Part shown: one piece after another, positions 22,418-32,590 of the stretch
Layout: every line of letters starts with the position of its first letter
How positions within the stretch are numbered: the stretch's first letter is position 1
Notes under the pieces: model-generated
What the model was told of the DNA's origin: nothing
The model's input: the letters and a program-made list of their open reading frames with translations, nothing else
Database searches by the model: none
Assembly: GCA_008360955.1 (NCBI GenBank)
Contig: LUCM01005972.1
Coordinates: 30,800-94,799, forward strand
DNA: 64,000 nucleotides
From: Fasciolopsis buskii
Taxonomy: Eukaryota; Platyhelminthes; Trematoda; Plagiorchiida; Fasciolidae
Direction of reading: 5' to 3'
Position numbers and translations under genes: made by a program

Positions 22418-23436
22418 ACCTGAGCGCTAAAAACAATGGACAGCCGTGAAAAGACGAATGTAAGACATGAATTTCAAAAGAAAAATTCCCGACGATTGAC
22501 CGCGTACATATACGCATACATATATGTACACATCCATATAAATATATACATACATGTGATAGTCTATGTATAGATCTTGCACCGACGAAAAAATGAAAGC
22601 AACGCGAAAGAAGTATTTGCATAAAACCTACACATGTGAGCCATGCCTGATTGCTTCTGCAAAACAACCACCAACCGCCGTCATCCATGGTACCCCTGTG
22701 GGTTGTTGTACCACTCAGTGGAACAGCTCAGTATACGCCAGGTTATTCGAAGATGCATCTCTAGCCTTTGGGTAACCAAGCGTGATCTGCGGGGATGCAG
22801 AATTTTTCCAGACGAGTTGATGGTTAGTTGGTCGGCTGACGCGCTTCTTCTGGAAAATATCGCAGAATAAGTGGCAAACGACAAGAGGTAATGACTTTAT
22901 TTAGATGGCGAACCACACTCACCATGCCACAGCGCTATCAGCGGACTTTAGTTGAACTCCCTGAGAGTAGTTGCCAGACGAGAATGCATCACGCCATCGG
23001 CAATGCTGCGTGTTCGCGGCTCCCTGGGCTCGTTTCGTTCACAGCTAGCCACCAATATATACGTACTTTCATTTATCCAGAATCCAAGGACTCACCAGGT
23101 GGCACGGAGCCCTTTTTCAGTCTAGGCTTGGAGTTAGACTGTGGCAAACCCGGCCAACCGCACGTGTCTGACCGAGATGTACGCACCAGTCAAGAAGAGA
23201 AACAATCAGACGACATACGAACTTCGTCAAACAGAAATAAATAAGCACTAGAACTATGTCAAGCGGGCGGTGCATTTGGAAGTAATCCTAGATCTAATAA
23301 TTATCGAAGACAATCGATTATTCAGGAGTCGTTGAATCCAATGCAACGAAGGGCCCTGCAATCAGACAAGATTGAATACTAAACTGTGGTTAGCTGCTCA
23401 AACAGGAAAAGCAAACATCTCTAATCGCAGCAACCC
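22418..23436. other. No recognisable gene; alternating AT-rich tract
   Basis: Positions about 22506-22560 are an alternating ACATATA/GTACAC-type tract with short palindromes. Open frames at 22643-22870 and 22891-23244 (plus) have no recognisable motif and are not called. The first part may be promoter or 5' flank of the minus-strand gene starting at 22417. Confidence 0.4.
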
Positions 23437-23900
23437 ATGTTTGGCAGTAAGCCGTTAGTTCTCTGCAGATATACATCGAATCCAACTTTCATTGTCCAAT
23501 GTAGTATACCACAGAAGGTTAAATTTAAAATTGTCAAAACGGCGATACCGAGTGAAGACCCATGCAAGCTGCAAGTTTTTCCCAGTCTTCTGAACAATAG
23601 TGTAGATATGTCCGGAATACGTTTAGCACCGAATTGTGAAATGCTGCAGGACTTCAGTAGTTCGAAGCCCAACCTTATTCCGCAAGGAAACAACTGAATG
23701 AGGCGGGCGGTTAAACAGTTGGATAGATGTATCCGGAGACCATAAATCGGAATAAGTGTCTTCCTGCATAGAGAAGGTCTGATTGGCATTCACCAATGTG
23801 GGAAATATGCGGCGTCGACGCGTTATCCAGTCTCCGACCAAGGGTCAAGTATTAACGGCAGCAATGAGTTCCGTAGTGACTGATGGGAGGGAAACAGGAG
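23437..23900 (+). pseudogene. RTE-like reverse transcriptase thumb fragment (copy K)
   Basis: The plus frame 23437-23697 contains LNNSVDMSGIRLAPNCEMLQ and SSKPNLIPQGN. These align with LNNSVGMFGMRFAPSKCKML and SKPNLVLxGE just after motif C of RTE elements. A further decayed part to about 23850 (RCIRRP, WHSPMWEICGVDAL) fits the GSCI and NLRHLWRRRD landmarks. The fragment belongs to an older subfamily than copies A-D and ends about 100 bp before copy B. Confidence 0.65.
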
Positions 23901-23998
23901 CGCTGGTGACAGAAGACGTGCGAAGACGTTCGGTACTCTGAGGAAAATATATTCGTGGTATTGAAAGAAGTTCGCGGAATTGCCACTGACTTACTTGT

Positions 23999-25748
23999 TC
24001 AGCGAACAGATAACGGGGAAAGACTTCTCCAATTCTGTGCAGATAATCATTTATTCCTATCTAGTACAAATTTCCGACACAGTTCGCGTCGTACAACGAC
24101 ATGACGCTCTAACTTGACGGCCAGTCTGAACCACACCGACCGTATTGCAGTAAGCTACCGTTGGTGCGGTTCTGTCCAGAACTGTAGATCGTACAGGATC
24201 ATGTACGTCCATTCAGACCATGCGTTAGTTATAATGCGATTTTTGCTGCAGCTGAATGGCCATCGACACAGGCCACAAATCCGATTGGCTGTCGAACGTT
24301 TGTCTGATTCGGCTGTTCTCAACAGCTACGAACAGTAACTATCCGACAAACTAAGAACTCCAACGAGCAGCAATTTAGACAAACAGTGGGATCAAATTAA
24401 GCAGGCTATGCATTTGGCAGCAGATTTCGCCTGTGGTCCTAGATCTAGTGTTCATCAAAAACACTGGATCTCGCAAGCGTCGCTGGGTCTAATGGAGCAA
24501 AAACACCAGCTGCCTAACTGCAAGGAAATGAATAAAATGCGTCGGCAGTTGCAGCATCAGTTGACCATAAGCCTTAGGAATGACCGCGAAAACTGGTGGG
24601 TTAAGGTAACCGAAGAGATGGCAGTGGCGTCCGCTTTAGATAACAGTCAAAGACTGTTTGAGCTTATACGCGACAGCAGTGGGCGGCGAACTTCGGTTAG
24701 TGAAATCGTGTGCGATAGGAATGGTAAACAGCAAAGCTGAACCGTTGGGCTGAGCACTTCAAGGATCAGTTTGGCTGGTCACACGTTAACGTATTTAGTC
24801 TGACGTCTGCAACTGCGGATCATTTGCAGGTGTCACTTGATCCCCCAACGGAGGTGGAAATGCAGTCGAATATTCGGCTTCTGAATGGGTGAAAAGCAGC
24901 CAGTCCCGACAAACTTCCCTCAATTCCTTTCAAATTGGGTGGAGGAGCTCCGGTGAAATCACTTACCTCTTTGCTTTATGGTATTTGGAACGAGGAGCGT
25001 ATTCCCTTATCGTGGAGTGAACCACTGATTGTACCCATCCTCAAGAAGGGCACACGGAGTGACTGCAGCAATCATCGTGTGATTGGTTCAATTCCGATAG
25101 TCACTAAGTTGTTAGCTTCGATGTCTATATAATGTAGCGACGATTGGATGGAGTGACCGGGTGAGTAATATGGACGTCAGAAATCTAATTCTGAGAATAC
25201 CTTCTTTCAGCGTATGAAACTCATTAGACCACGCTGGTTGGGTCACGTGTTGCGTATGGCGAACACTCGTCTACTATATCATATCCCATTTTGTGTTCCT
25301 CCCACGGTGTGAAAGAAGTCATGTGGAGGCCAACAGATGACGTGACAACGTGGAATGAGATGATGCACAGTGGACTTAGGTAAATTAGGTGTCTCATGTC
25401 TTCGTGGTTGGGGTTCGATAGAATAGTCAACTAGCTGGCTGGAGACACTGAAGGTTACGGAAGTGAACCGTGAACCGTGAACATTGGATATCGCGTTGTC
25501 ATTATCTATCGAATCAGAATGATTGAAAACGTGCGTTTGTACATTTAGACTGTTCCGTGTGTTGGTTACTGCAGCAGCATCTTATCTTTTCCCGCCTTTG
25601 TATGTTCACTTCCTGTTCTCCTTGGACATCCACTTTTTTATAGAAACTTGTAATTCTGGGAAAAAGGCAGCGGCCAGTGTAGCTTGCCTTGTTGTTTAAC
25701 GCTGAACGATGATATCGACGATAATGATAATGATGATGATGATAATGA
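23999..25748 (+). mobile_element. RTE-like LINE, copy B, 5'-truncated and internally deleted
   Basis: From 23999 the sequence is nearly identical to copy A from 16080 (offset 7919) and continues to the 3' end. It starts in the endonuclease region (AACAGATAACGGGGAAAG). It carries the same internal deletion at about 25119-25125, then the same 3' UTR, and a longer tail built of GAT/AAT units (25703-25748). Only scattered differences from A were noticed, for example CAAAAACACTGG against CAAAGACATTGG. Unlike A it lacks the leader. Its flanks differ completely. It encodes only a damaged SDHALVI endonuclease end (24114-24338), the linker (24408-24740) and a truncated reverse transcriptase start (24935-25132). 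Confidence 0.9.
25703..25748. repeat. GAT/AAT microsatellite-like tail of copy B
   Basis: The stretch is GATGAT, ATCGAC, GATAAT repeats, then four GAT units and AATGAGG. The same position in copies A, C, D, H and J has shorter GAT-type tails. RTE-class LINEs commonly end in short simple repeats rather than poly(A), so this is best read as the retrotransposon 3' tail. Confidence 0.85.
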
Positions 25749-25869
25749 GGCTAGCTCAGGGACGGCAGTCTGAAACAACTACTTCGGTGCATACTGAGGT
25801 ACGTCGAGGAGGAAAATCTCTCCGAACCACATAAAAATACCGTCAGTGTCTCTAATAAATACTGATCCC

Positions 25870-27160
25870 TGAAACGTCAGTTGACCAGAAGCCTAAGAAA
25901 TGACCGGGAGAAGTGATGAACAGAAAAAAGTAGGGAAACGGAAAAGACCGCAGCTATCAGAAATAGTCACAACTTTTATTGACTGACTAGAAATACTGGT
26001 CCACGGATGCCAATCGCAAGGGAGGTGAATAAGGAATCCGACGGCACTGACTCAGGAGTGTCGGTTGGCGCATCGGGCACAACACCTAAGGGTAGCAATC
26101 TGGTTGCCCCACCGACAAAGTGCCTCTTCCAATCATGCCTGCAAGTGAACAAATGCAGGCGGGTGGCAGCCCTCCATTCGAAACAAAGTCGATGAGGAAG
26201 ATGGGTTTACATAAAAGGTATAAGGCAGCTGGATCCGATGGGGTGTTGCCATCCTTCTTCAAAGACGGTGGCGAAGTGTTAGCATCAGATTTAACAAAAC
26301 TAGGATTAATTTGGACAGGGTAGCACACCTCTAATGACTAGTGCAAATCGGTGATTATACCAATTTACAGATCCCCATGTGAAAACCAGAGGGATTAGTC
26401 CAGTAAGTATTGCATCCACACTACGGACAGGCATTATCCTTCGACGATTATTTGGAACTCATGAAATACTGCATGCATGAGAACCAAGCCGGTCTCCGTC
26501 TCGGTGTTAATCGTATTGACCATCTTCATTTTGCGACGGATCGCAGAACAGGCATGGTTCAGTCGGTCGCGCAAATCTGCGGTGCTACTTGTCATTGAAG
26601 TGTATATAAGAAAAACTCATTTCACTTATCCAATCTCTGTATGCGAACAGTCGAAGCCGAGTTCGTGTTTACGGTGATCTTTCACCCGAGTTTACCATGA
26701 GGTGTTCGTCAAGGTTGCCTCTTGTAACTTTCCCTTTTTAACTTTATGACTGAGACGGTAATAGAGAAAGCTTTACTCTCACCTGAGAATAGTGGTGTTG
26801 ATACCTGCTCAGAGAGGGATAGGTTTGACTTAGATGCGGACGATGTTGTGCTGCTGGGCGAAGACTCAACTATGTAATATTTTCCGAACATCTGGTCGAT
26901 AGTGTAAGGATGTTTGGGATACGTTTCGCACCTTCAGAGTGTAAAATGCTGTTATAGGACTTCAATGGCCAGAAGCCAAACCTAGTTCAGCAAGGGAATA
27001 ACCGGGTGAGATGGACAGAATTAGTTACTTGGGTAGTTGCATCTTTTATGATACGACTTTCTTGAAGCATGCATACAGCAGATTAGACCTGTCCCATGGC
27101 GATCAGAGCCCACTACACGAGACAACCCTGACCCTGAGACTTCGTGGCATAGGACCACAA
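25870..27160 (+). pseudogene. Old RTE-like copy I, 5' portion (interrupted by the Ty3 element)
   Basis: The copy opens with CGTCAGTTGACCAGAAGCC..AGAAATGACCG, the linker found at about 16630 in copy A. It then reads KAAGSDGVLPSFFKDGGEVL (about 26215-26280), an ILRRL box (about 26435), RSRVRVYGDLSPEF (about 26660-26695) and DLDADDVVLLGED, a degraded motif C (about 26825-26870). RISYLGSCI follows at about 27012-27040. Motif A is not recognisable. Homology stops at about 27160, where LTR sequence begins. The next homologous part (ALTRGLARVDAVRLP) is on the far side of the Ty3 element at 33155. The wording GGEVLASDLTKL is closer to copy F than to A-D. Confidence 0.75.
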
Positions 27161-27162
27161 GG

Positions 27163-27357
27163 CCGACGTTGCGAATTAATGCGAAAGTTATAAAACTGAC
27201 TAATCAGCGTGCAGCAATGGAGGGCATGGTGATAGTTCAATTAAAAGGTGAAACCGAAAGTAGCGGAAAAGCAAGAAAACGATACAGTTCTAGGAAAAGA
27301 TAACAAAAATAGAATCCTCATAAAAGATTAGAGGGAGACCTGGTCTTCTTCCCAACA
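27163..27357 (-). repeat. Partial 3' LTR of the Ty3 element
   Basis: Reading the minus strand it starts TGTTGGGAAGAAGACC at 27357, directly after the polypurine tract. It matches the first ~195 bases of the 5' LTR down to a GTCGG at about 27163. The TATA box and everything after it (R and U5) are missing. The sequence beyond belongs to RTE copy I, so the LTR end was lost by deletion. Confidence 0.85.
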
Positions 27358-27370
27358 CCTACCCCTCTCA
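27358..27370 (-). promoter_or_regulatory. Polypurine tract of the Ty3 element
   Basis: The minus strand reads GAGAGGGGTAGG immediately before the TG that opens the 3' LTR, the expected place for the plus-strand primer. The integrase frame ends shortly upstream (stop at about 27387). Confidence 0.75.
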
Positions 27371-27386
27371 GGATAGATCATCGGAA

Positions 27387-28188
27387 TTAGCGTGATCGGG
27401 GGTTTAGCTGCAGCTTTTTTGTCGGTCGTCTCGGACGGTCGGACCACCTCCTTGGTAATAGGTTGGGAGTTTGCACGTAGGTTGGGGTCGCCATGGTAGT
27501 TACTGGAATGTTGAAGGTATCTAGTAGTAAATCCAGTGGTAAGTTGCCTGGTTCGACATGCCTTGGTCCTGGGATTCCCGCTCTTTTCTTTAGTTGGTTC
27601 TTATGTCGAATCCAGGTTCCTTTCCCAACTGCCACCTCGTACAATACTCGGCTGATTGCTCTTTGAATGGTGCCCTTTGTCCAACAGTTGTGATTCGCAC
27701 GATAATCCCTTGCGTACACCGCCAATCCGAGGATAAAGAAACATGTTTTAGTTACCTGCTCCTGCATGTTTACTCTCTCTGTGGGAATCATTGCGTGGTT
27801 TATCGTGCGGAGCTTCCGTCCCATCAAGACTTCCGCTGGAGTCGTGCCGTTGGGGCATGTGGAGTTTGGTGTGGTTCGGTTCGCCAGTAGGAATTGTTAA
27901 AGAACTTCTTCGTCTATCTCCTTTCCACGGGATTTGAGGAGTGCTCTTTTGAATGTATCTACAAATCGTTCTGCTTGCTCGTTAGATTGTGGTTGCAAAG
28001 GTGGTGACCGGACGTGCTGTATTTGAAGCCGCTGACAGAATTCGGCGAAGTTGGCGGACGTAAACTGCGTGCCGTTGTCGGAAACGATAAGTTCAGGTAG
28101 GCCGTGATGGGCGAAGGCTTGTCGGAGGCATGCGAGCGTTCTCTGTGCAGTCGGCGATGAAACTGTATATACCTCGGGCCACTTCGAA
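27387..28188 (-). pseudogene. Ty3 integrase, C-terminal half
   Basis: The frame resumes at 28188 directly after the nested RTE copy and completes the interrupted codon run as SKWPEVY. It then shows LPELIVSDNGTQFTS with the second catalytic aspartate (about 28110-28065), SPPLQPQSNEQAERFVDTFK with the catalytic glutamate (about 28000-27945), and a stop at about 27897. After a shift to another frame, 27827-27387 gives MGRKLRT, a basic stretch and the GTWIRHKNQLKK end of a gypsy integrase tail. Integrase inserts the element cDNA into host DNA. The active-site residues survive, but the frame is broken. Confidence 0.88.
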
Positions 28189-29323
28189 CATCATCATCAT
28201 CATCATCGTTCAGCGTTAAACAGCAAGGCAAGCCTCACTGACCGCTGCCTTCCCCAGAGTTACACGTTTATATAAAAAGAGTGAATATCCAACGGGAACA
28301 GGGAGCGGACCTACACAAGCGGGAAAAAATAAGATGCAGCTGCAGCCAACACACGAAACACAGCCTAACTGTACAAACGCACGTGTTTTCAATCATTCTG
28401 ATTCGATAGAAAATGACAGCACGATCGTCACTGTTCACGGTTCACTGCCATATCCTTCAGTGTCTCCAGCCAGCAGGTCGACAAGTCTTTCGGACTCCAA
28501 CCACGAAGGCATGAAACACCTACTTTACCTAACATCGCTGTACATTTTCTCATCCCACGTTGCCACGTCATCAGTTGGCCTCCACATGGCTTCTTCCATT
28601 CCTTAGGAGGAACACAAAATAAGGCACGATATGGTAGACGAGCGTTCGTCATACGCAACACGTGACCGAACCGACGTAGTCTACTAAGTTTCATATGCTG
28701 AAACAAGCTGTTCTCAGAAGTGGCACCCAATACCAGATTCTTAACCTTAATATTACTCACCCGGTCACTCCATCCAATCCTAGCCGTACTACGTAAACAT
28801 CGGTTGTCGAAAACCTCGAACCGACGAACATTGCCCGCACGCATACTCGACGTCTCGCAACTGTACAACAGAACTGAAAGCACTGCGGCACATTACGCAT
28901 GACCTTTCAACTTCAGTGAAATATCAGGTCGACGCCACAATTGCTTCAGTCCAACGTATGCTACCCGAGCCTTGGATATACGCATACTTACCTCCAATCC
29001 CGAGCTACCATCGTTAGACACGCAGCTACCAAGGTAGGTGAAACGGTCCACAGTCGTTATTTCCTCTCCATCCAGCATCAAGTTCGGCGCTGCTGTCGTC
29101 CAGTCCTGTAACAGTACTTTGCACTTTGAAGGTGCAAAGCACATGCTAAACCGAGCAACCGATCTCGACAGTCTATCTAGTGCCCGTTGCGCATGGTCCG
29201 CAGACTCGAACAGGCACACGACGTCGTCTGCGTAATCTAGGTCGCATAGCTTTCCTCCATATCGCAGTTCGACTCCTACATCCCGGAGACCTCGTAAAGC
29301 ATCTTCCATCACCTCCTCTATGA
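28189..29323 (-). mobile_element. RTE-like LINE, copy J, 5'-truncated, nested in the Ty3 integrase
   Basis: The minus strand starts at the TTCGTCAT that in copy D begins the end of motif B, and runs to the 3' UTR and a (GAT)n tail at 28189-28206. The integrase coding sequence is cut between GCATATTCG and AAGTGG. TTCG occurs on both sides (29327-29324 and 28188-28185) as a 4-bp target duplication, although the left TTCG also matches element sequence. The two coding parts, 29312-28893 and 28883-28428, match copy D almost exactly, including the premature TAA between them. Confidence 0.92.
28428..29312 (-). pseudogene. Copy J reverse transcriptase C-terminal half
   Basis: The frame 29312-28893 has LDYADDVVCLFES (motif C with both aspartates), FAPSKCKVLLQDW, DRFTYLGSCVSNDGSS and KQLWRRPDISLKLKGHA, then TAA. 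From 28883 to 28428 the protein continues in the same frame with LSVLLYSCETSS, GWSDRVSN, RLRRFGHVLRM and WLETLKDMAVN, the usual C-terminus of flatworm RTE proteins. The 151-residue second part is the same as that of copy D (42738-43193). The palm motifs A and B are missing because of 5' truncation. Confidence 0.88.
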
Positions 29324-29891
29324 CGAATATGCGTCGACCAAAATCAGGTAATGCTCACCATTAATGGGGCGAGCGTAGTCGACGTGTACTTTAGACCACG
29401 GGGCCTTTGGTGTCGATCATGAGCTTGGTTCCTCCTTCGGAGGGAATTCGGCAGCTTGCTAGCATCGTGAATAAATACGAACGGTGGCTTCAATGTCTTC
29501 CTCCATGAATGGCCAGCAAACGAAGCTTCGAGCCAGCGATTTTATTCTACCCATTCCGGGATGGCTTTGGTGTATTTGACGAGGGACGCGTCGCCTCAGG
29601 CTGCATGGAATGACGACTCAGTCTGCAAACATGAGAAATGAGTCCATTACTGACACCGATTTTCGTCGACTGAGAAGTTGCGAGTTCTCCAGAGGGACCT
29701 TTAGCCGGCCATTTGGATGTTGTCCACTTTATTGCTGAGCGAACTTGAGAGTCTGCTGCTGGTGCTTTACGGATGTCATCCACGGTTACTGGGATACCAC
29801 GGACAGCGTCGTGGAGTCATTGGCTTGTGTCGTCATCGGTGGGTATTGTAGCGATCACTACATCGCCCAATGTAGAGTGCGAATTTGGGAG
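29324..29891 (-). pseudogene. Ty3 integrase, N-terminal half
   Basis: The minus strand gives VDDIRKAPAADSQVRSAIKW (about 29790-29730). In other frames follow HPGMGRIKSLARSFVCWPF and DIEATVRIYSRC (about 29575-29470), the HHCC zinc-binding module of gypsy integrases with the last cysteines partly lost. Then come KVHVDYA with the first catalytic aspartate (about 29390) and HYLILVDAY (about 29350-29330), where the nested RTE copy cuts in. Several frameshifts are present. With the part at 27387-28188 the D, D and E catalytic residues are all still visible. Confidence 0.82.
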
Positions 29892-30203
29892 TCAGGATAA
29901 CCCGTCTGCTTGGCCAAAATCTCCCGTGCGACAGTGCCCTATGGTGAAGTCGTACCCAAGTAATGTGATCGACGAGCGTTGGAGACGATTGGCAGAATAA
30001 ACTGGTATTCCTTTCTTTGATCCGAAGATGGCCATTAGAGGTTTGTGTTCGGTGAGTAGTGTGAACCGACGGCCGTATACGTATTTGTGGAATTTCTTTA
30101 CGGCGAAAATGATAGCAAGTGTTTCTTTTTCTATCTGGCTATAGTTCCTCTCCGACGGTGTCAGCGTACGGGGAAACGTGTGCGATGGGTTTAACGGTAC
30201 CAT
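29892..30203 (-). pseudogene. Ty3 RNase H domain
   Basis: The frame reads TLTPSERNYSQIEKETLAII, AVKKFHKYVYGRRF and TEHKPLMAIFG (usual form TDHKPL), then ends ADGLSR-like. This is the RNase H and tether part of gypsy Pol that degrades RNA in the hybrid. It overlaps the end of the reverse transcriptase frame by a frameshift. The upstream part of the domain (FDPRLPISIAAGASNYRVGA) is in that previous frame; the usual aspartate before AS is glycine here, suggesting loss of an active-site residue. Confidence 0.85.
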
Positions 30204-31221
30204 TAGACCAAGTATGGGAAATGACCGCCCCTACTCTGTAGTTAGAGGCACCTGCAGCGATTGAAATCGGTAATCGTGGGTCGAAATGGCACAACAAAAC
30301 GTCTGAAGTGAGACCGTCTTTCAACTTGTTAAAGGCCCGATTACAGTCTTCTTCCCATGACCATTTCGTGTCTTTCATCAGCAGCCTGTTCAATGGGGCT
30401 AGAAGATTGTGCAATGCTGACACAAAACCATAATAGCTGATCATTCCGAGAAATGATCGCAGCGTGGCGGCGTCCGATGGTGGTGGTATTTTCCGGATGG
30501 CATCAATGTTATCTGGATCTGGACGTCTGCCTTGGGCGTCGAATATGAACCCAAGGTATTTAATGGATTCCAGGTAGAAACGGCACTTGTCCTTCCTCAA
30601 TTTCAGACCGTAGTCCTGAATGCGTTGCAGGAGGTCAGAAAGACGTTGCTGCAATTCTTCGGGGGACTGGCCCACTACAATGATGTCGTCCAGGTATGCT
30701 GCTGTACCTTGGAGGCCGGATGTCAAGGCGTCCATTACTTGTTGGAATATACCTGGAGCCGTTTTCACGCCAAAGGGCAACCTGGCGTATTGGTAAAGCC
30801 CACGGCACGTGTTGATTGTCAAGGGTTCCCGTGACTCTTGCTCTACAGGTATTTAGAAGTAGGCTTCTGCCAAATCAAGCGTGGAGAAATATCTGCCGCC
30901 GTTGAGTATGGTGAAAATGTCTTCCGGCAGCGGTAGAGGATGACAGTGCGGCTGAATTGCATTATTTAGCCCAGTGGAGAAGTCTGCGCAAATGCGTATG
31001 CTGCCATTGGCCGTCTTCACTACAACAAGAGGAGCAGCCCATTTCGAGTAGGACACGGGGGTAATGATACCCAGTTGTTCCATTCTTTGAAGCTCTTGAT
31101 CTACCAGTGAGAGAGCCGCATAAGGTATAGGCCTCTTGGGGCGGAAAACAGGCTTTGCTCCAGATAACAGATGTAGGGTCACTTCGGTGCGGTTCCACAG
31201 TCCAAGACCTTCTTTGAACAC
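30139..31221 (-). pseudogene. Ty3 reverse transcriptase
   Basis: The frame 31221-30853 contains RPIPYAALSLVDQELQRMEQ, GIITPVSYSKWAAPLVVVKT, RICADFSTGLN (motif 3) and FSTLDLAEAY (motif A aspartate). An in-frame TAA at 30853-30855 is followed in the same frame by YQYARLPFGVKTAPGIFQ (motif B) and TAAYLDDIIVVG (the YLDD catalytic motif C). KYLGFIFDAQGRRPD and SFLGMISYYG follow in the thumb. Order and spacing are those of Ty3/gypsy enzymes. The stop between motifs A and B and the frameshift into RNase H make it inactive as it stands. Confidence 0.92.
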
Positions 31222-31242
31222 TTCTGGAAACGGTTTCAGTAA

Positions 31243-31644
31243 TTATGAGAGAAGTTCTGTGGCCTGAGGGGACGTCTGAAAGCGATTAGATTGATCGCAG
31301 TGGTATGTCCAGAAGATGTATCGGGCACTCCAGTCGAGGCCCAGTAAGTCGAGTGGTGTGTCTGCCAGGTAGCCCACACCTTCGCTGGTGACGTCTCGGA
31401 ACGAAATACTGCAATTGAAATGCGCCACCAGTCGTACAGATCCGCCAGAAGCACTGGTTGCTGTGAGCTGAGTGTTGGTGAGTTTTGGGGAACCGAGGGC
31501 CTTCCATACCCGCTTGGATATGATGTCGGATGCAGTGTCGAGTTGTAGGCGTGCTGGCATGCCGTTGATGTGCATGTTGACATACTGCCTGGGAGCCGCA
31601 TCACTGGTTTGGAAGCGTGCGACAAGGTTTCGGGAGTGTCCCAC
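31243..31644 (-). pseudogene. Ty3 aspartic protease
   Basis: The frame has GMPARLQLDTASDI, with the catalytic aspartate in a DTAS box, then VWKALGSPKL and LLGLDW near the end, the ILGxD-type motif closing retroviral-like proteases. Two residues seem to be missing after DTASDI compared with relatives (normally DTASDI.xxS). It processes the Gag-Pol precursor in active elements. It sits between gag and reverse transcriptase, in a frame different from gag. Confidence 0.85.
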
Positions 31645-31689
31645 TGGTTTGGGAGCCTGTGTTGGATGCGGTTTATTGGGAGAGTGTAG

Positions 31690-32577
31690 CTATCGTGGTT
31701 TTCGTCGTTGTTGCAAGCTGGCGGTCTGCCGTCTTTGTTGACGCGGCGGTCGTTGCATGCTTTTACGTACTGGGCAAAATCGGTGAGAGTGCCAAGTTCC
31801 ACAGTATTTTCGCGGTGACGGAGGCCGCTGGTTGTTTGGTGGCGTGGTTGGTCGTGAGTTGGAAGGTAAATGTTTGCGTGTGAAAGTTGCGTGAACCGTT
31901 GGTTGTTGCGCGCCCTGTTGAATCATAGCAGAGTCCTGTTTCAGGTTTGCTATGCGCTCACATTCATCAATCAATTGTTGTAGCTTGATATTGGGTTTCT
32001 GATCAATTTAAACCAGTAGGCGCGTTCGAATATCCTCATATCTTGGTGACCGTAGACCACAAATGAAAATAAGACATCGAAATTGGTCTTCAGTCAGCGA
32101 CCCAAGGCAAAATCGTTCACAGTCACGATTGACCCAACCGCCATAGGTGACAAAGTCTTCGGAATCTCTCTTGACGACCTGAAGACAATTAAACTCGGCA
32201 TTGAACAGAGATGTTGTCTGCCCGAAAATCTTCTTGAGTGTCTGGATTGTTTCGCTGAACGGAAGAGCTCTGGTTTCTGCCGGCAATACATAGTTCGAGT
32301 AGCGTACGTGTTCTGCTGGACCCAGCTTGCGCAGGAGTAGGCGCACCTTGGTTTCGTCATCGAACGAGCCAAGCTCAATTGTGAATACGTCTTCGCAACG
32401 TTTGTACCAAGACTCAAAGGATACGCCAGCATCGGCATCGTGATGGAAGTCTGGCACGATGTGGTCCGCCGTCGCAGGATCATTCGGAGTTGTCAGTCCA
32501 GTGACAGCCAAGCGAGCAGTGAGAAGCTCCGATAATTTCAGCTGCGCCTGTGCAACAGCGTCAGTGGTTCGAAACAC
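31690..32577 (-). pseudogene. Ty3 gag
   Basis: From 32577 the frame shows SFESWYKRCEDVFTIEL, KVRLLLRKLGPAEHVRY, FGQTTSLFNAEF and VVKRDSEDFVTYGG, wording typical of flatworm gypsy Gag. A TAA at 32008-32010 interrupts it, and the same frame continues with IDECERIANLKQDSAM and a zinc-knuckle-like CGTWHSHRFC. One of the usual CCHC cysteines seems to be missing. No ATG opens the frame; the first residue used here is a GTG directly after the primer-binding site, so either the start was lost or initiation is unusual. Gag forms the particle and packages the RNA. Confidence 0.85.
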
Positions 32578-32586
32578 CCGTCGCCA
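32569..32586 (-). promoter_or_regulatory. Putative primer-binding site of the Ty3 element
   Basis: Directly after the 5' LTR the minus strand reads TGGCGACGGGTGTTTCGA. The TGG opening and position fit a site complementary to a tRNA 3' end (CCA). The following bases do not identify a tRNA by eye, and gag coding overlaps it. Confidence 0.5.
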
Positions 32587-32590
32587 GATA

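Noticed and set aside
22891..23244. 117-codon open frame on the plus strand
   Set aside because: No ATG-led domain, splice context or family resemblance; its composition does not look like that of the neighbouring recognisable exons.
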